From JAKEHA01 sp035687255 (lineage in GTDB: Bacteria; Krumholzibacteriota; Krumholzibacteriia; WVZY01; JAKEHA01), in contig DASRYI010000017.1 of the NCBI GenBank assembly GCA_035687255.1, positions 1 through 6,234 on the forward strand: a DNA stretch of 6,234 nt, read 5' to 3'. The position numbers and the translations under genes are program-made. The notes beneath the pieces are model-generated. The model made no database searches. It saw only the letters and a list, made by a program, of their open reading frames with translations, and was not told the origin of the DNA. Below, piece after piece: positions 1 through 5,011 of the stretch. Position 1 is the first letter of the stretch. Each line of letters begins with the position of its first letter.

Positions 1-332
1 ACCGCGCCCCCGTTGGAAATCCCCAGGCGCACCGCCAGCCCGGCCACCACCACGGCCAGAAGCGCGTGCACGAGAAAATTGCAGACGTGGATGGGAACCG
101 GAGATCCGTGCCCCGCCAGTTGCAGACCCGAAGTCACCGCCAGCGGGATGGGACGATAGAAATGGTACGGATGAAGTTCGAAGAGGGCGCGGCCGATGTG
201 ACGCGCCGGTTGATCCATGACATAGACCCAGTCATCGCCGAACGGTTTGCCGCCGGCCACCGGAGCGTATATGGAAAACACCACCGCCGCCAGTGCGCCG
301 AACAGCACCAGCCGGAGGGCGCGGCCGTGCAC
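1..332 (-). CDS. GT-C-like polytopic membrane protein, N-terminal part (runs off the left edge)
   Basis: About 110 residues are visible, starting at a GTG codon. A GAGGAA ribosome binding site sits 8 bases upstream, inside the end of acs. After a short basic start there is a hydrophobic helix (about residues 6-24), then an extracytoplasmic stretch with FGDDWVYV (31-38), then HPYHFYRPIPL (54-64), then IHVCNFLVHALLA (81-93) leading into a second helix. A paired acidic DD after the first helix, a YRP motif, and an H..N...H pattern before the next helix are the layout seen in GT-C membrane glycosyltransferases and the TMTC/PMT-like membrane proteins related to them. These use lipid-linked sugars on the outer face of the membrane. 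Only the N-terminus is seen, so donor and acceptor are unknown, and a C-terminal TPR domain cannot be judged. It follows acs by two bases and is probably in the same transcript. The family call is inference from motifs; the gene itself is well supported by frame, start and ribosome binding site. Confidence 0.75.
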   Translation of the reverse strand, partial: MHGRALRLVLFGALAAVVFSIYAPVAGGKPFGDDWVYVMDQPARHIGRALFELHPYHFYRPIPLAVTSGLQLAGHGSPVPIHVCNFLVHALLAVVVAGLAVRLGISNGGA

Positions 333-334
333 TC

Positions 335-2299
335 TCAGTCTTCCTCGTACTGGTGCCGTAACTTGTCGATCACCGACGTGTCCGCGAGCGTCGTGATGTT
401 TCCCAGCGCGCGCCCCTCGGCCACGTCGCGCAGCAGACGCCGCATGATCTTTCCGGAACGCGTCTTGGGAAGGTCGGCGGCAAACACGATGCGTTCGGGA
501 ATGGCAAACTTTCCGATCTTCTTCGCGACCCATTCCCGCAGATCGTCGTCCAGTTCCTGCGTGGCCAGCACACCATCCTTGAGGCTCACGAACGCGACCA
601 GTGCCTGCCCCTTGAGCTCGTGCGCAACGCCGATCACCGCCGATTCCGCCACGCCCGGGTGTTCGACAAACACGCTTTCCAGCTCCGCGGTGCCGATACG
701 GTGTCCGGCCACATTCACGACGTCGTCCACGCGCCCCACCACCCAGAAATAGCCGTCCTTGTCGACGCGCGCGCCATCGCCGGGAAAGTAGATCCCCGGC
801 CACTTCGTCCAGTAGGTCCGCTTGAAACGTTCGGGATCGCCGTACACGCCGCGCAACATTCCCGGCCACGGCCGCCGAATCGCCAGATATCCGGCGCGCG
901 CTTCCTTTCCGCTCTCGTCGAGAATGGCGGCGTCGATTCCGAAAAAGGGCCGCGCGGCACTGCCGGGTTTGGCGTCGATCGCGCCGGGCAGCGGCGTGAT
1001 CATGATTCCTCCGGTCTCGGTCTGCCACCACGTGTCCACGATGGGACATTTCCGGCGGCCGATGGTCTTGTGGTACCACATCCAGGCTTCCGGATTGATG
1101 GGCTCGCCCACCGTGCCCAGCAGGCGCAGCGACGAGAGGTCGTGCCGTTCCGGCCACTCGTTGCCCCACTTCATGAAGGCGCGGATCGCGGTGGGCGCGG
1201 TGTAGAACGTGTTCACGCGATAGCGTTCCACCAGTTCCCACATGCGGCCGCGGTTGGGCCAGTCGGGCGCGCCTTCGTACATGAGACAGGTCGCGCCGTT
1301 CTGCAACGGCCCGTACACCACGTAGCTGTGCCCCGTCACCCAGCCGATGTCGGCCGTGCACCAGAACATGTCGGTGGGCTTGAGGTCGAACACGTGCTTC
1401 GTCGTCAGGTACGTGTAGACCATGTAACCGCCGGTGGTATGAATGATGCCCTTGGGTTTTCCGGTGGTTCCGCTGGTGTAGAGCAGAAACAGCACGTCCT
1501 CGCTGTTCATCTTCTCGGCCGGACAATCGGACGAGACGCCATCGGTGATGCGGTGGTACCAGTGGTCACGCCCTTCCTTCACATGGCACGGCAACGGCTC
1601 GGTGTGGCCGCGGCGCACCACCACCACATTCTTCACACTGGGGCATCCCTCGAGGGCTTCGTCCACGATGTCCTTCAACGGAACCACGCGGCCCCGCCGC
1701 CATCCTCCGTCCGCGGTGATCACCAGCGAGGCCTGGCAATCGTTGACGCGGTCGCGGATGGATTCCGCCGAAAAGCCGGCGAAGATGACGGTGTGGACGG
1801 CGCCGATGCGCGCGCACGCCAGCATCGTGACGGCGAGTTCGGGAATCATGGGCAGATAGATGGCCACGCGGTCGCCCTTCTTGATTCCCAGGTTCTTCAT
1901 CGCGTTGGCGAACAGGTTCACGTCGCGCGCGAGGTCGGCGTAGGTGAGCACGCGCCGGTCGCCCGGTTCGCCCTCCCACACCAATGCCGCCTTCAGGCGC
2001 GTGGGCGTCTCCAGATGCCGGTCCAGACAGTTGTAACTGAGGTTGGTCTTTCCGCCCACGAACCAGCGGTAGAAGGGTGCCTTGCTCTCATCCAGCACCG
2101 ACGTCCACTTCTTGAACCAGTGCAGCTCGCCCGCCACCTTTCCCCAGAAGCGCGACGGTGAGCGCAGACTTTCCCTGTGGATGCGGCGGTATTCGGCTTC
2201 CGAACGAATGTGGGCGTGCTTGCGGAACGAATCGGAGGGTTTGAAACGACGGGCTTCCCGGAGGACCGATTCGAGTTGCTTGACATCGAGTGCGGCCAT
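335..2299 (-). CDS. acs: Acetyl-CoA synthetase (AMP-forming)
   Basis: Cytoplasmic enzyme that turns acetate, ATP and CoA into acetyl-CoA, AMP and PPi, the high-affinity route for acetate use. The protein has 654 residues from the chosen start, close to the family's usual 650. It shows the N-terminal Acs domain, then the phosphate-binding loop YTSGTTGKPKG (274-284), WVTGHSY (320-326), TVGEP (396-400), DTWWQTETGG (422-431), the hinge motif GRVDD (522-526) and the C-terminal RSGK (614-617). The lysine of RSGK is catalytic and is the usual site of regulatory acetylation. Residues matching the acetate pocket of Salmonella Acs (Val-Thr in WVTG, Val in TVGEP, the second Trp of DTWW) are all kept; the Val before GEP favours acetate over propionate, since propionyl-CoA synthetases carry Ala there. 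Three in-frame ATGs exist at 2323, 2308 and 2299. I chose 2299 because GGAAAGG lies 9 bases upstream; the 2323 ATG (662 residues) has no such site. It ends two bases before the GT-C-like gene. Reaction and family are near certain. Confidence 0.97.
   Translation of the reverse strand: MAALDVKQLESVLREARRFKPSDSFRKHAHIRSEAEYRRIHRESLRSPSRFWGKVAGELHWFKKWTSVLDESKAPFYRWFVGGKTNLSYNCLDRHLETPTRLKAALVWEGEPGDRRVLTYADLARDVNLFANAMKNLGIKKGDRVAIYLPMIPELAVTMLACARIGAVHTVIFAGFSAESIRDRVNDCQASLVITADGGWRRGRVVPLKDIVDEALEGCPSVKNVVVVRRGHTEPLPCHVKEGRDHWYHRITDGVSSDCPAEKMNSEDVLFLLYTSGTTGKPKGIIHTTGGYMVYTYLTTKHVFDLKPTDMFWCTADIGWVTGHSYVVYGPLQNGATCLMYEGAPDWPNRGRMWELVERYRVNTFYTAPTAIRAFMKWGNEWPERHDLSSLRLLGTVGEPINPEAWMWYHKTIGRRKCPIVDTWWQTETGGIMITPLPGAIDAKPGSAARPFFGIDAAILDESGKEARAGYLAIRRPWPGMLRGVYGDPERFKRTYWTKWPGIYFPGDGARVDKDGYFWVVGRVDDVVNVAGHRIGTAELESVFVEHPGVAESAVIGVAHELKGQALVAFVSLKDGVLATQELDDDLREWVAKKIGKFAIPERIVFAADLPKTRSGKIMRRLLRDVAEGRALGNITTLADTSVIDKLRHQYEED
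341..346 (-). promoter_or_regulatory. Ribosome binding site of the GT-C-like gene, inside acs
   Basis: On the minus strand GAGGAA lies 8 bases before the GTG start at 332 and encodes the last Glu-Glu of acs. It decides the GTG start, because no ATG occurs in frame nearby until after the first membrane helix. A ribosome ending acs at the TGA (337-335) is placed almost on this start, which suggests translational coupling. Confidence 0.6.
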
Positions 2300-2308
2300 G
2301 GCTCGCAT

Positions 2309-2315
2309 CCTTTCC
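2309..2315 (-). promoter_or_regulatory. Ribosome binding site deciding the acs start
   Basis: GGAAAGG on the minus strand lies 9 bases before the ATG at 2299. It touches the ATG at 2308 (no spacing) and lies downstream of the ATG at 2323, so it supports only the 2299 start. Confidence 0.55.
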
Positions 2316-2316
2316 G

Positions 2317-2345
2317 TTGGCATGGGGCGGTTGAGCGGTTAGTCT
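2317..2345 (+). promoter_or_regulatory. Possible promoter of the transporter-pdxH operon
   Basis: TTGGCA, a 17-base spacer and TAGTCT form a sigma-70-like pair. The -35 matches TTGACA at 5 of 6 positions; the -10 matches only 3 of 6. It would start transcription near 2352, leaving a leader of about 40 bases before the transporter ATG. It overlaps the -10 of the acs candidate and reaches into the alternative upstream part of acs. Prediction only. Confidence 0.3.
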
Positions 2346-2369
2346 ACCCAACGACGCGCGCGTCCGTAA
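2341..2369 (-). promoter_or_regulatory. Possible acs promoter
   Basis: On the minus strand TTACGG, a 17-base spacer and TAGACT form a weak sigma-70-like pair, about 42 bases before the acs ATG. The -10 matches TATAAT at 4 of 6 positions; the -35 is poor (TT only). It lies in the only intergenic space upstream of acs, which is the main support. The -10 overlaps the -10 of the opposite candidate promoter. Prediction only. Confidence 0.3.
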
Positions 2370-2392
2370 GGACTTTCTGGCGCGTCGCTGCG

Positions 2393-3727
2393 ATGCCGCA
2401 ACGCACGCCCGCAGATCGCGCCGTTCTCGCCTGGTCGATGTACGACTGGGCCAATTCTGCGTTCGCCACCACGGTGATGGCCGGGTTCGTTCCGGTGCTG
2501 TTCAAGGGGTACTGGGGCGCGGGCGTGGACGTATCCGACAGTTCCTTCCGCCTCGGTCTCACCAATTCAATTGCCAGTCTGGTGGTGGCGCTGATCGCCC
2601 CCGCGCTGGGTGCCATCGCCGACGCCGGCGACAACCGCAAACGCTTCCTCCTTGTGTGCACCACGGTGAGCGTGCTGGCCACGGCGATGCTGGCCGCGGT
2701 GGGCCGCGGGGCGTGGTTGACGGCGTCGATCACCTTCGGCATCGGCGTGGTGGGCTTCTCGGCCGCCATGATCTTCTACGACGCTCTGCTCATGGATGTC
2801 TCGACACCGGAGACATCGGACCGTGTGTCGGCGCGCGGTTTTGCGCTCGGGTATCTGGGCGGCGGGCTGTTGTTCCTGGTCAATGTGGTGATGACGCAGA
2901 AACCGTCGTGGTTCGGACTCCCCGACGCGACCATGGCGGCGCGGGTTTCGTTTCTCACGGTGGCGGTGTGGTGGAGCGTGTTTTCGATTCCGTTGTTTCG
3001 GCGCGTGCGCGAACGAACCGCCGCGCGCTCGCAGGGCCCGTCTCCGTCCATCCCGCCGGACTCGCTTCGCTTCGCCGACGGGAGCCCTGTCCGTCGCCAC
3101 CCGCGAGCGCGCTCCAATCTTCGCGCCGGCATCGCACAGCTTCTCGACACCTTCCATCACCTGCGCCGTCACCGCAACGCGTTCCTGTTTCTGCTCGGCT
3201 ACTGGTTCTACATCGACGGCGTGTCGACCATCGTGCGCATGGCCGTCGACTACGGCATCTCGCTGGGATTTCCGTCGTCGGCGTTGATCGGCGCCCTGCT
3301 GCTCACCCAGTTCGTCGGCTTCCCCGCGTCCATTCTGTTCGGGCGCATCGGCGAACGCTTCGGCGCCCGCACCGGCATCTTCATTTCCATCGGCGTGTAC
3401 GTCGGAATCTGTCTGTGGGGCTACCGTCTCGCGCACATCTGGGAATTCTATGCGCTCGCGACCGCCATCGGCCTGGTTCAGGGCGGCATCAACAGCCTGA
3501 GCCGGTCGCTGTTCTCGCGGCTCACGCCGCACGCGCAGTCGGCGCAGTTCTTCGGGTACTTCAACACCGTGGGACGCTTCTCCGCCGTCCTGGGTCCGGC
3601 GCTCATGGGCTGGGTTTCGCTGGGGACCCACAACCCGCGTCTTTCCATGCTGGCGCTCACGCTTCTGTTCGTGATCGGTGCGATGTTCCTTGCGCGCGTT
3701 CGGGAACGCCCGCTATCCTCGGCGTAG
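2393..3727 (+). CDS. UMF1-family (Atg22-like) MFS transporter
   Basis: Inner-membrane protein of 444 residues with the twelve-helix major facilitator layout. Hallmarks of the UMF1/Atg22-like family are clear: YDWANSAFATTV (17-28) at helix 1, FYDALLMDVSTPE (128-140) with SDRVSARGFALGYLGG (142-157), YWFYIDGVSTIVRMA (270-284) opening the second half, GGINSLSRSLFSRLTP (364-379), and FFGYFNTVGRFSAVLGP (386-402). Yeast Atg22 exports amino acids from the vacuole; substrates of bacterial members are mostly unknown and none is assigned here. The loop between helices 6 and 7 (about 203-260) is long, basic and rich in Pro and Ser, probably cytoplasmic. The start is the first ATG before the YDWANSAF helix, leaving a normal 16-residue lead. 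Its ribosome binding site is weak: AAGGA at 2368-2372 is 20 bases away, too far. The open frame reaches back to 2177, but that part is antisense to acs and has no transporter-like sequence. pdxH follows after 12 bases. Confidence 0.9.
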   Translation: MPQRTPADRAVLAWSMYDWANSAFATTVMAGFVPVLFKGYWGAGVDVSDSSFRLGLTNSIASLVVALIAPALGAIADAGDNRKRFLLVCTTVSVLATAMLAAVGRGAWLTASITFGIGVVGFSAAMIFYDALLMDVSTPETSDRVSARGFALGYLGGGLLFLVNVVMTQKPSWFGLPDATMAARVSFLTVAVWWSVFSIPLFRRVRERTAARSQGPSPSIPPDSLRFADGSPVRRHPRARSNLRAGIAQLLDTFHHLRRHRNAFLFLLGYWFYIDGVSTIVRMAVDYGISLGFPSSALIGALLLTQFVGFPASILFGRIGERFGARTGIFISIGVYVGICLWGYRLAHIWEFYALATAIGLVQGGINSLSRSLFSRLTPHAQSAQFFGYFNTVGRFSAVLGPALMGWVSLGTHNPRLSMLALTLLFVIGAMFLARVRERPLSSA

Positions 3728-3739
3728 CCGCATCGAACC

Positions 3740-4324
3740 ATGATCGATCTTCCCGCACTCATCTCGCGATTTGAAGAGCACCTCGACCTGGCGCGTCAGC
3801 AGAACCTGGTCGAGCCGACGGCCTTTTCCCTGGCCACTGTAAGCCGGGAGGGGCGGCCATCGGTCCGCATTATGCTTCTGAAAGGGACGGACTCCCGGGG
3901 CTTTGTCTTCTACACCAACACCCTGAGCCGCAAGGGCCGGGAACTTGGAGATACGCCGCGGGCGGCCATGTGCTTCTGGTGGGGTGCCCTGGCCCGGCAG
4001 GTCCGGGTCGAGGGGAGTATCGAGCGGGTATCGGACGCGGAGGCCGACGCCTACTTTGCGTCCCGGCCGCGCGGCAGCCAGATCGGGGCCTGGGCGTCGA
4101 AACAGAGCTCGGCCCTGGGATCGCGCGAGGAACTCCTCGCCGCCGTGGCCCGCATCGAGGAACAGTACGCCGGCAAACCGGTGCCACGACCGCCGCACTG
4201 GACCGGGTTCAGAGTGCTGCCGGATGCAATCGAGTTCTGGTACGGACGGGAAAACCGCCTCCACGAACGACTCCAGTACACACTGGAAGGAGAGGTCTGG
4301 ACGGAGAGAATCCTGTCTCCATAG
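3740..4324 (+). CDS. pdxH: Pyridoxamine/pyridoxine 5'-phosphate oxidase
   Basis: FMN-dependent cytoplasmic enzyme that oxidises pyridoxamine 5'-phosphate or pyridoxine 5'-phosphate with O2 to pyridoxal 5'-phosphate, in vitamin B6 salvage and the last step of de novo synthesis. The 194 residues cover the whole split-barrel core. FMN contacts are visible: VRIMLLK (42-48), FYTN (57-60), SRKG (63-66), RQVRVEG (86-92), QS (122-123) and EFWYGR (165-170). Substrate-binding residues are also present: Lys48, Tyr105, Arg109, Ser113 (in YFASRPRGS), Arg173 and His175 (in RLHER). All align with E. coli PdxH at a constant offset of 24, so the core has no gap and only the flexible N-terminal extension is missing, as in many homologues. 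The protein ends in the usual Leu-Ser-Pro style. The ATG at 3740 is the first in frame and has no obvious Shine-Dalgarno sequence; it lies 12 bases after the transporter stop, so cotranscription is likely. Arginine codons favour CGG with two AGA, unlike the CGC-rich neighbours. Confidence 0.97.
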   Translation: MIDLPALISRFEEHLDLARQQNLVEPTAFSLATVSREGRPSVRIMLLKGTDSRGFVFYTNTLSRKGRELGDTPRAAMCFWWGALARQVRVEGSIERVSDAEADAYFASRPRGSQIGAWASKQSSALGSREELLAAVARIEEQYAGKPVPRPPHWTGFRVLPDAIEFWYGRENRLHERLQYTLEGEVWTERILSP

Positions 4325-4342
4325 GGAAAAACGCCTTGTTGG

Positions 4343-4371
4343 TTGTGGGGGCCGGGTGTTAACATTGTTAT
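4343..4371 (+). promoter_or_regulatory. Possible promoter before the secreted FlgD-like protein
   Basis: TTGTGG, a 17-base spacer and TGTTAT (4 of 6 to the -10 consensus) form a weak pair in the pdxH to secreted-protein gap. An alternative in the same place is TTGTTG (4336-4341), an 18-base spacer and TAACAT (4360-4365). This short AT-richer patch stands out in a GC-rich setting, which is part of the reason for the call. The -10 lies inside an inverted repeat. Prediction only. Confidence 0.25.
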
Positions 4372-4382
4372 GTCCCACCCGG
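4352..4382. repeat. Nested inverted repeat between pdxH and the secreted-protein gene
   Basis: CCGGGTG (4352-4358) and CACCCGG (4376-4382) are perfect 7-base arms around a 17-base loop. Inside the loop TAACA-T-TGTTA (4360-4370) is a second perfect inverted repeat with an offset centre. No T-run follows, so it is not an intrinsic terminator for pdxH. It could be an operator over the candidate promoter or a leader RNA hairpin. Confidence 0.55.
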
Positions 4383-4384
4383 TT

Positions 4385-4403
4385 CGGCGTGTTTGGGACG
4401 CCG
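4385..4403. repeat. Second inverted repeat in the same leader
   Basis: CGGCGT (4385-4390) and ACGCCG (4398-4403) are perfect 6-base arms around a 7-base loop, beginning three bases after the larger repeat. If the secreted-protein gene is transcribed from upstream of 4385, this makes a hairpin about 44 bases before its start. The loop contains an alternative TTG start (4393) that lacks a ribosome binding site. Confidence 0.4.
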
Positions 4404-4431
4404 CACCGATAAAGCCCCTTGGTTCAGTAAC

Positions 4432-4437
4432 AGGGAG
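4432..4437 (+). promoter_or_regulatory. Ribosome binding site deciding the TTG start of the secreted protein
   Basis: AGGGAG lies 9 bases before the TTG at 4447, a good sequence at good spacing. The other in-frame TTG at 4393 has nothing similar upstream and would place 18 mostly charged residues before the signal peptide. Confidence 0.65.
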
Positions 4438-4446
4438 CGAAAACGT

Positions 4447-4893
4447 TTGAGTCGTAAGTACGCCATTTTGTGCGCCTGCGCCACGCTGGTGATCGTGGGA
4501 CAGGTTCGTTCGAGCCATGCCTTTGCGCTGGCCAGACTCGCGGCCGCCATCGATGTCAGCCGCGTTGCCGCCGCCGGAGCGCTTCCCGTCACCACCAACC
4601 CCGCCAATTCCAACGTTCCCGATCGACTCGTTCTTCCCGCGACCATCCAGCTGACCGGTGCCAGCACCGAAGTTCTCGTGGGCGCGCCGACCGAGTGCAC
4701 GCTGTCGATCGAGGTCGCGGACGATGCCGGGGCGCCGATGTTCCTGGCCGAACTGCACATGCCGGCCGGCTGGCAGAAGGTGGGCTTCAGCGGACGGGAT
4801 TCACAGGGCAAGCCGCTTCCCAACGGCAATTACTATTACACCGTGACTGCGGAGGGCACGTCGCGCACGGTGCACGTCGTCATCAATCGATAG
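4447..4893 (+). CDS. Small secreted protein with a FlgD-type Ig-like domain
   Basis: A 148-residue protein, not matched to any named gene. It starts at TTG, chosen for the AGGGAG site 9 bases upstream; a TTG at 4393 would add 18 residues. The N-terminus is a signal peptide: Ser-Arg-Lys-Tyr, a hydrophobic core AILCACATLVIVG (6-18), and a likely cleavage after Ala-Phe-Ala (25-27). Residues 30-70 are Ala, Pro and Asn-rich and probably a linker. From about 80 to 148 the pattern fits the FlgD Ig-like domain: TLSIEVADDAGAPM (85-98), AGWQKVGFSGRDSQGKPLPNG (107-127, with the W.k..FsGrD..G...pnG signature), then YYYTVTAEG (129-137) and a final strand VHVVINR. This domain usually lies at the C-terminus of much longer exported proteins in FCB-type bacteria, and near the C-terminus of the flagellar hook cap FlgD. 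No flagellar gene is nearby, so a flagellar role is unlikely; an extracytoplasmic or surface role is inferred. A strong terminator follows. Confidence 0.8.
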   Translation: MSRKYAILCACATLVIVGQVRSSHAFALARLAAAIDVSRVAAAGALPVTTNPANSNVPDRLVLPATIQLTGASTEVLVGAPTECTLSIEVADDAGAPMFLAELHMPAGWQKVGFSGRDSQGKPLPNGNYYYTVTAEGTSRTVHVVINR

Positions 4894-4917
4894 CCGACGT
4901 TTTTCATGCTGCTCCTG

Positions 4918-4948
4918 GAGCCGGGTCGCCACCCCGGCTCTTTTTTTT
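4918..4948 (+). terminator. Intrinsic terminator after the secreted-protein gene
   Basis: GAGCCGGG (4918-4925) pairs perfectly with CCCGGCTC (4933-4940), an 8-bp GC-rich stem with a 7-base loop, followed at once by eight T (4941-4948). It lies 25 bases after the stop codon. It works only for rightward transcription, because no matching A-run lies on the left side. It separates the secreted-protein gene from the flavoprotein gene, which therefore needs its own promoter. Confidence 0.92.
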
Positions 4949-4974
4949 GCCCGTTGCATACGCTTCTTCCCGGT

Positions 4975-5002
4975 TTGGCCTGCGCGCGATGCGTAGTAAC
5001 AT
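4975..5002 (+). promoter_or_regulatory. Possible promoter of the flavoprotein gene (leaderless type)
   Basis: TTGGCC (4975-4980, 4 of 6), a 16-base spacer and TAACAT (4997-5002, 4 of 6 and fitting TANNNT) lie between the terminator and the ATG at 5012. The -10 ends 9 bases before the ATG, so transcription would begin at or within a few bases of the start codon. The gene must have a promoter in this 63-base gap because of the terminator before it. Exact boxes are a prediction. Confidence 0.4.
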
Positions 5003-5011
5003 GTCGCGCGC

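Noticed and set aside
66..752. A 228-codon plus-strand frame across the acs/GT-C-like junction
   Set aside because: It spans two real genes on the other strand, and its translation is Ser/Arg/Thr-rich with no domain pattern.
620..2161. A 513-codon open frame on the plus strand opposite acs
   Set aside because: It is entirely antisense to a clear acs gene. Its product is rich in His, Arg, Ala and Gly without recognisable motifs, as expected from the opposite strand of a high-GC gene.
2177..2392. A 72-residue N-terminal extension of the transporter
   Set aside because: The extension is antisense to acs, has no membrane or domain signal, and the ATG at 2393 already gives the usual short lead before the first helix.
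2567..3631. A 354-codon minus-strand frame opposite the transporter, and a 372-codon plus-strand frame at 2656-3774
   Set aside because: Both are charged, low-complexity translations overlapping a well-supported membrane transporter. Neither has a convincing ribosome binding site or family motifs.
4352..4446. A cyclic-di-GMP-I type riboswitch in the leader of the secreted-protein gene
   Set aside because: A few bases (GGGACGCC, GATAAAGCC) are reminiscent, but the conserved GCAAACC and GACGCAAAGC elements and the closing helix are absent.
4447..4530. A lipoprotein signal in the secreted protein
   Set aside because: The cysteines in the hydrophobic core (Leu-Cys-Ala-Cys) come too early and do not fit the usual lipobox; the Ala-Phe-Ala site fits ordinary signal peptidase I better.
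4911..4940. An attenuator made by GCTCCTGGAGC competing with the terminator stem
   Set aside because: The upstream palindrome could form only a 4-bp stem with a 3-base loop, far weaker than the 8-bp terminator stem, and it lies after the gene rather than in a leader.
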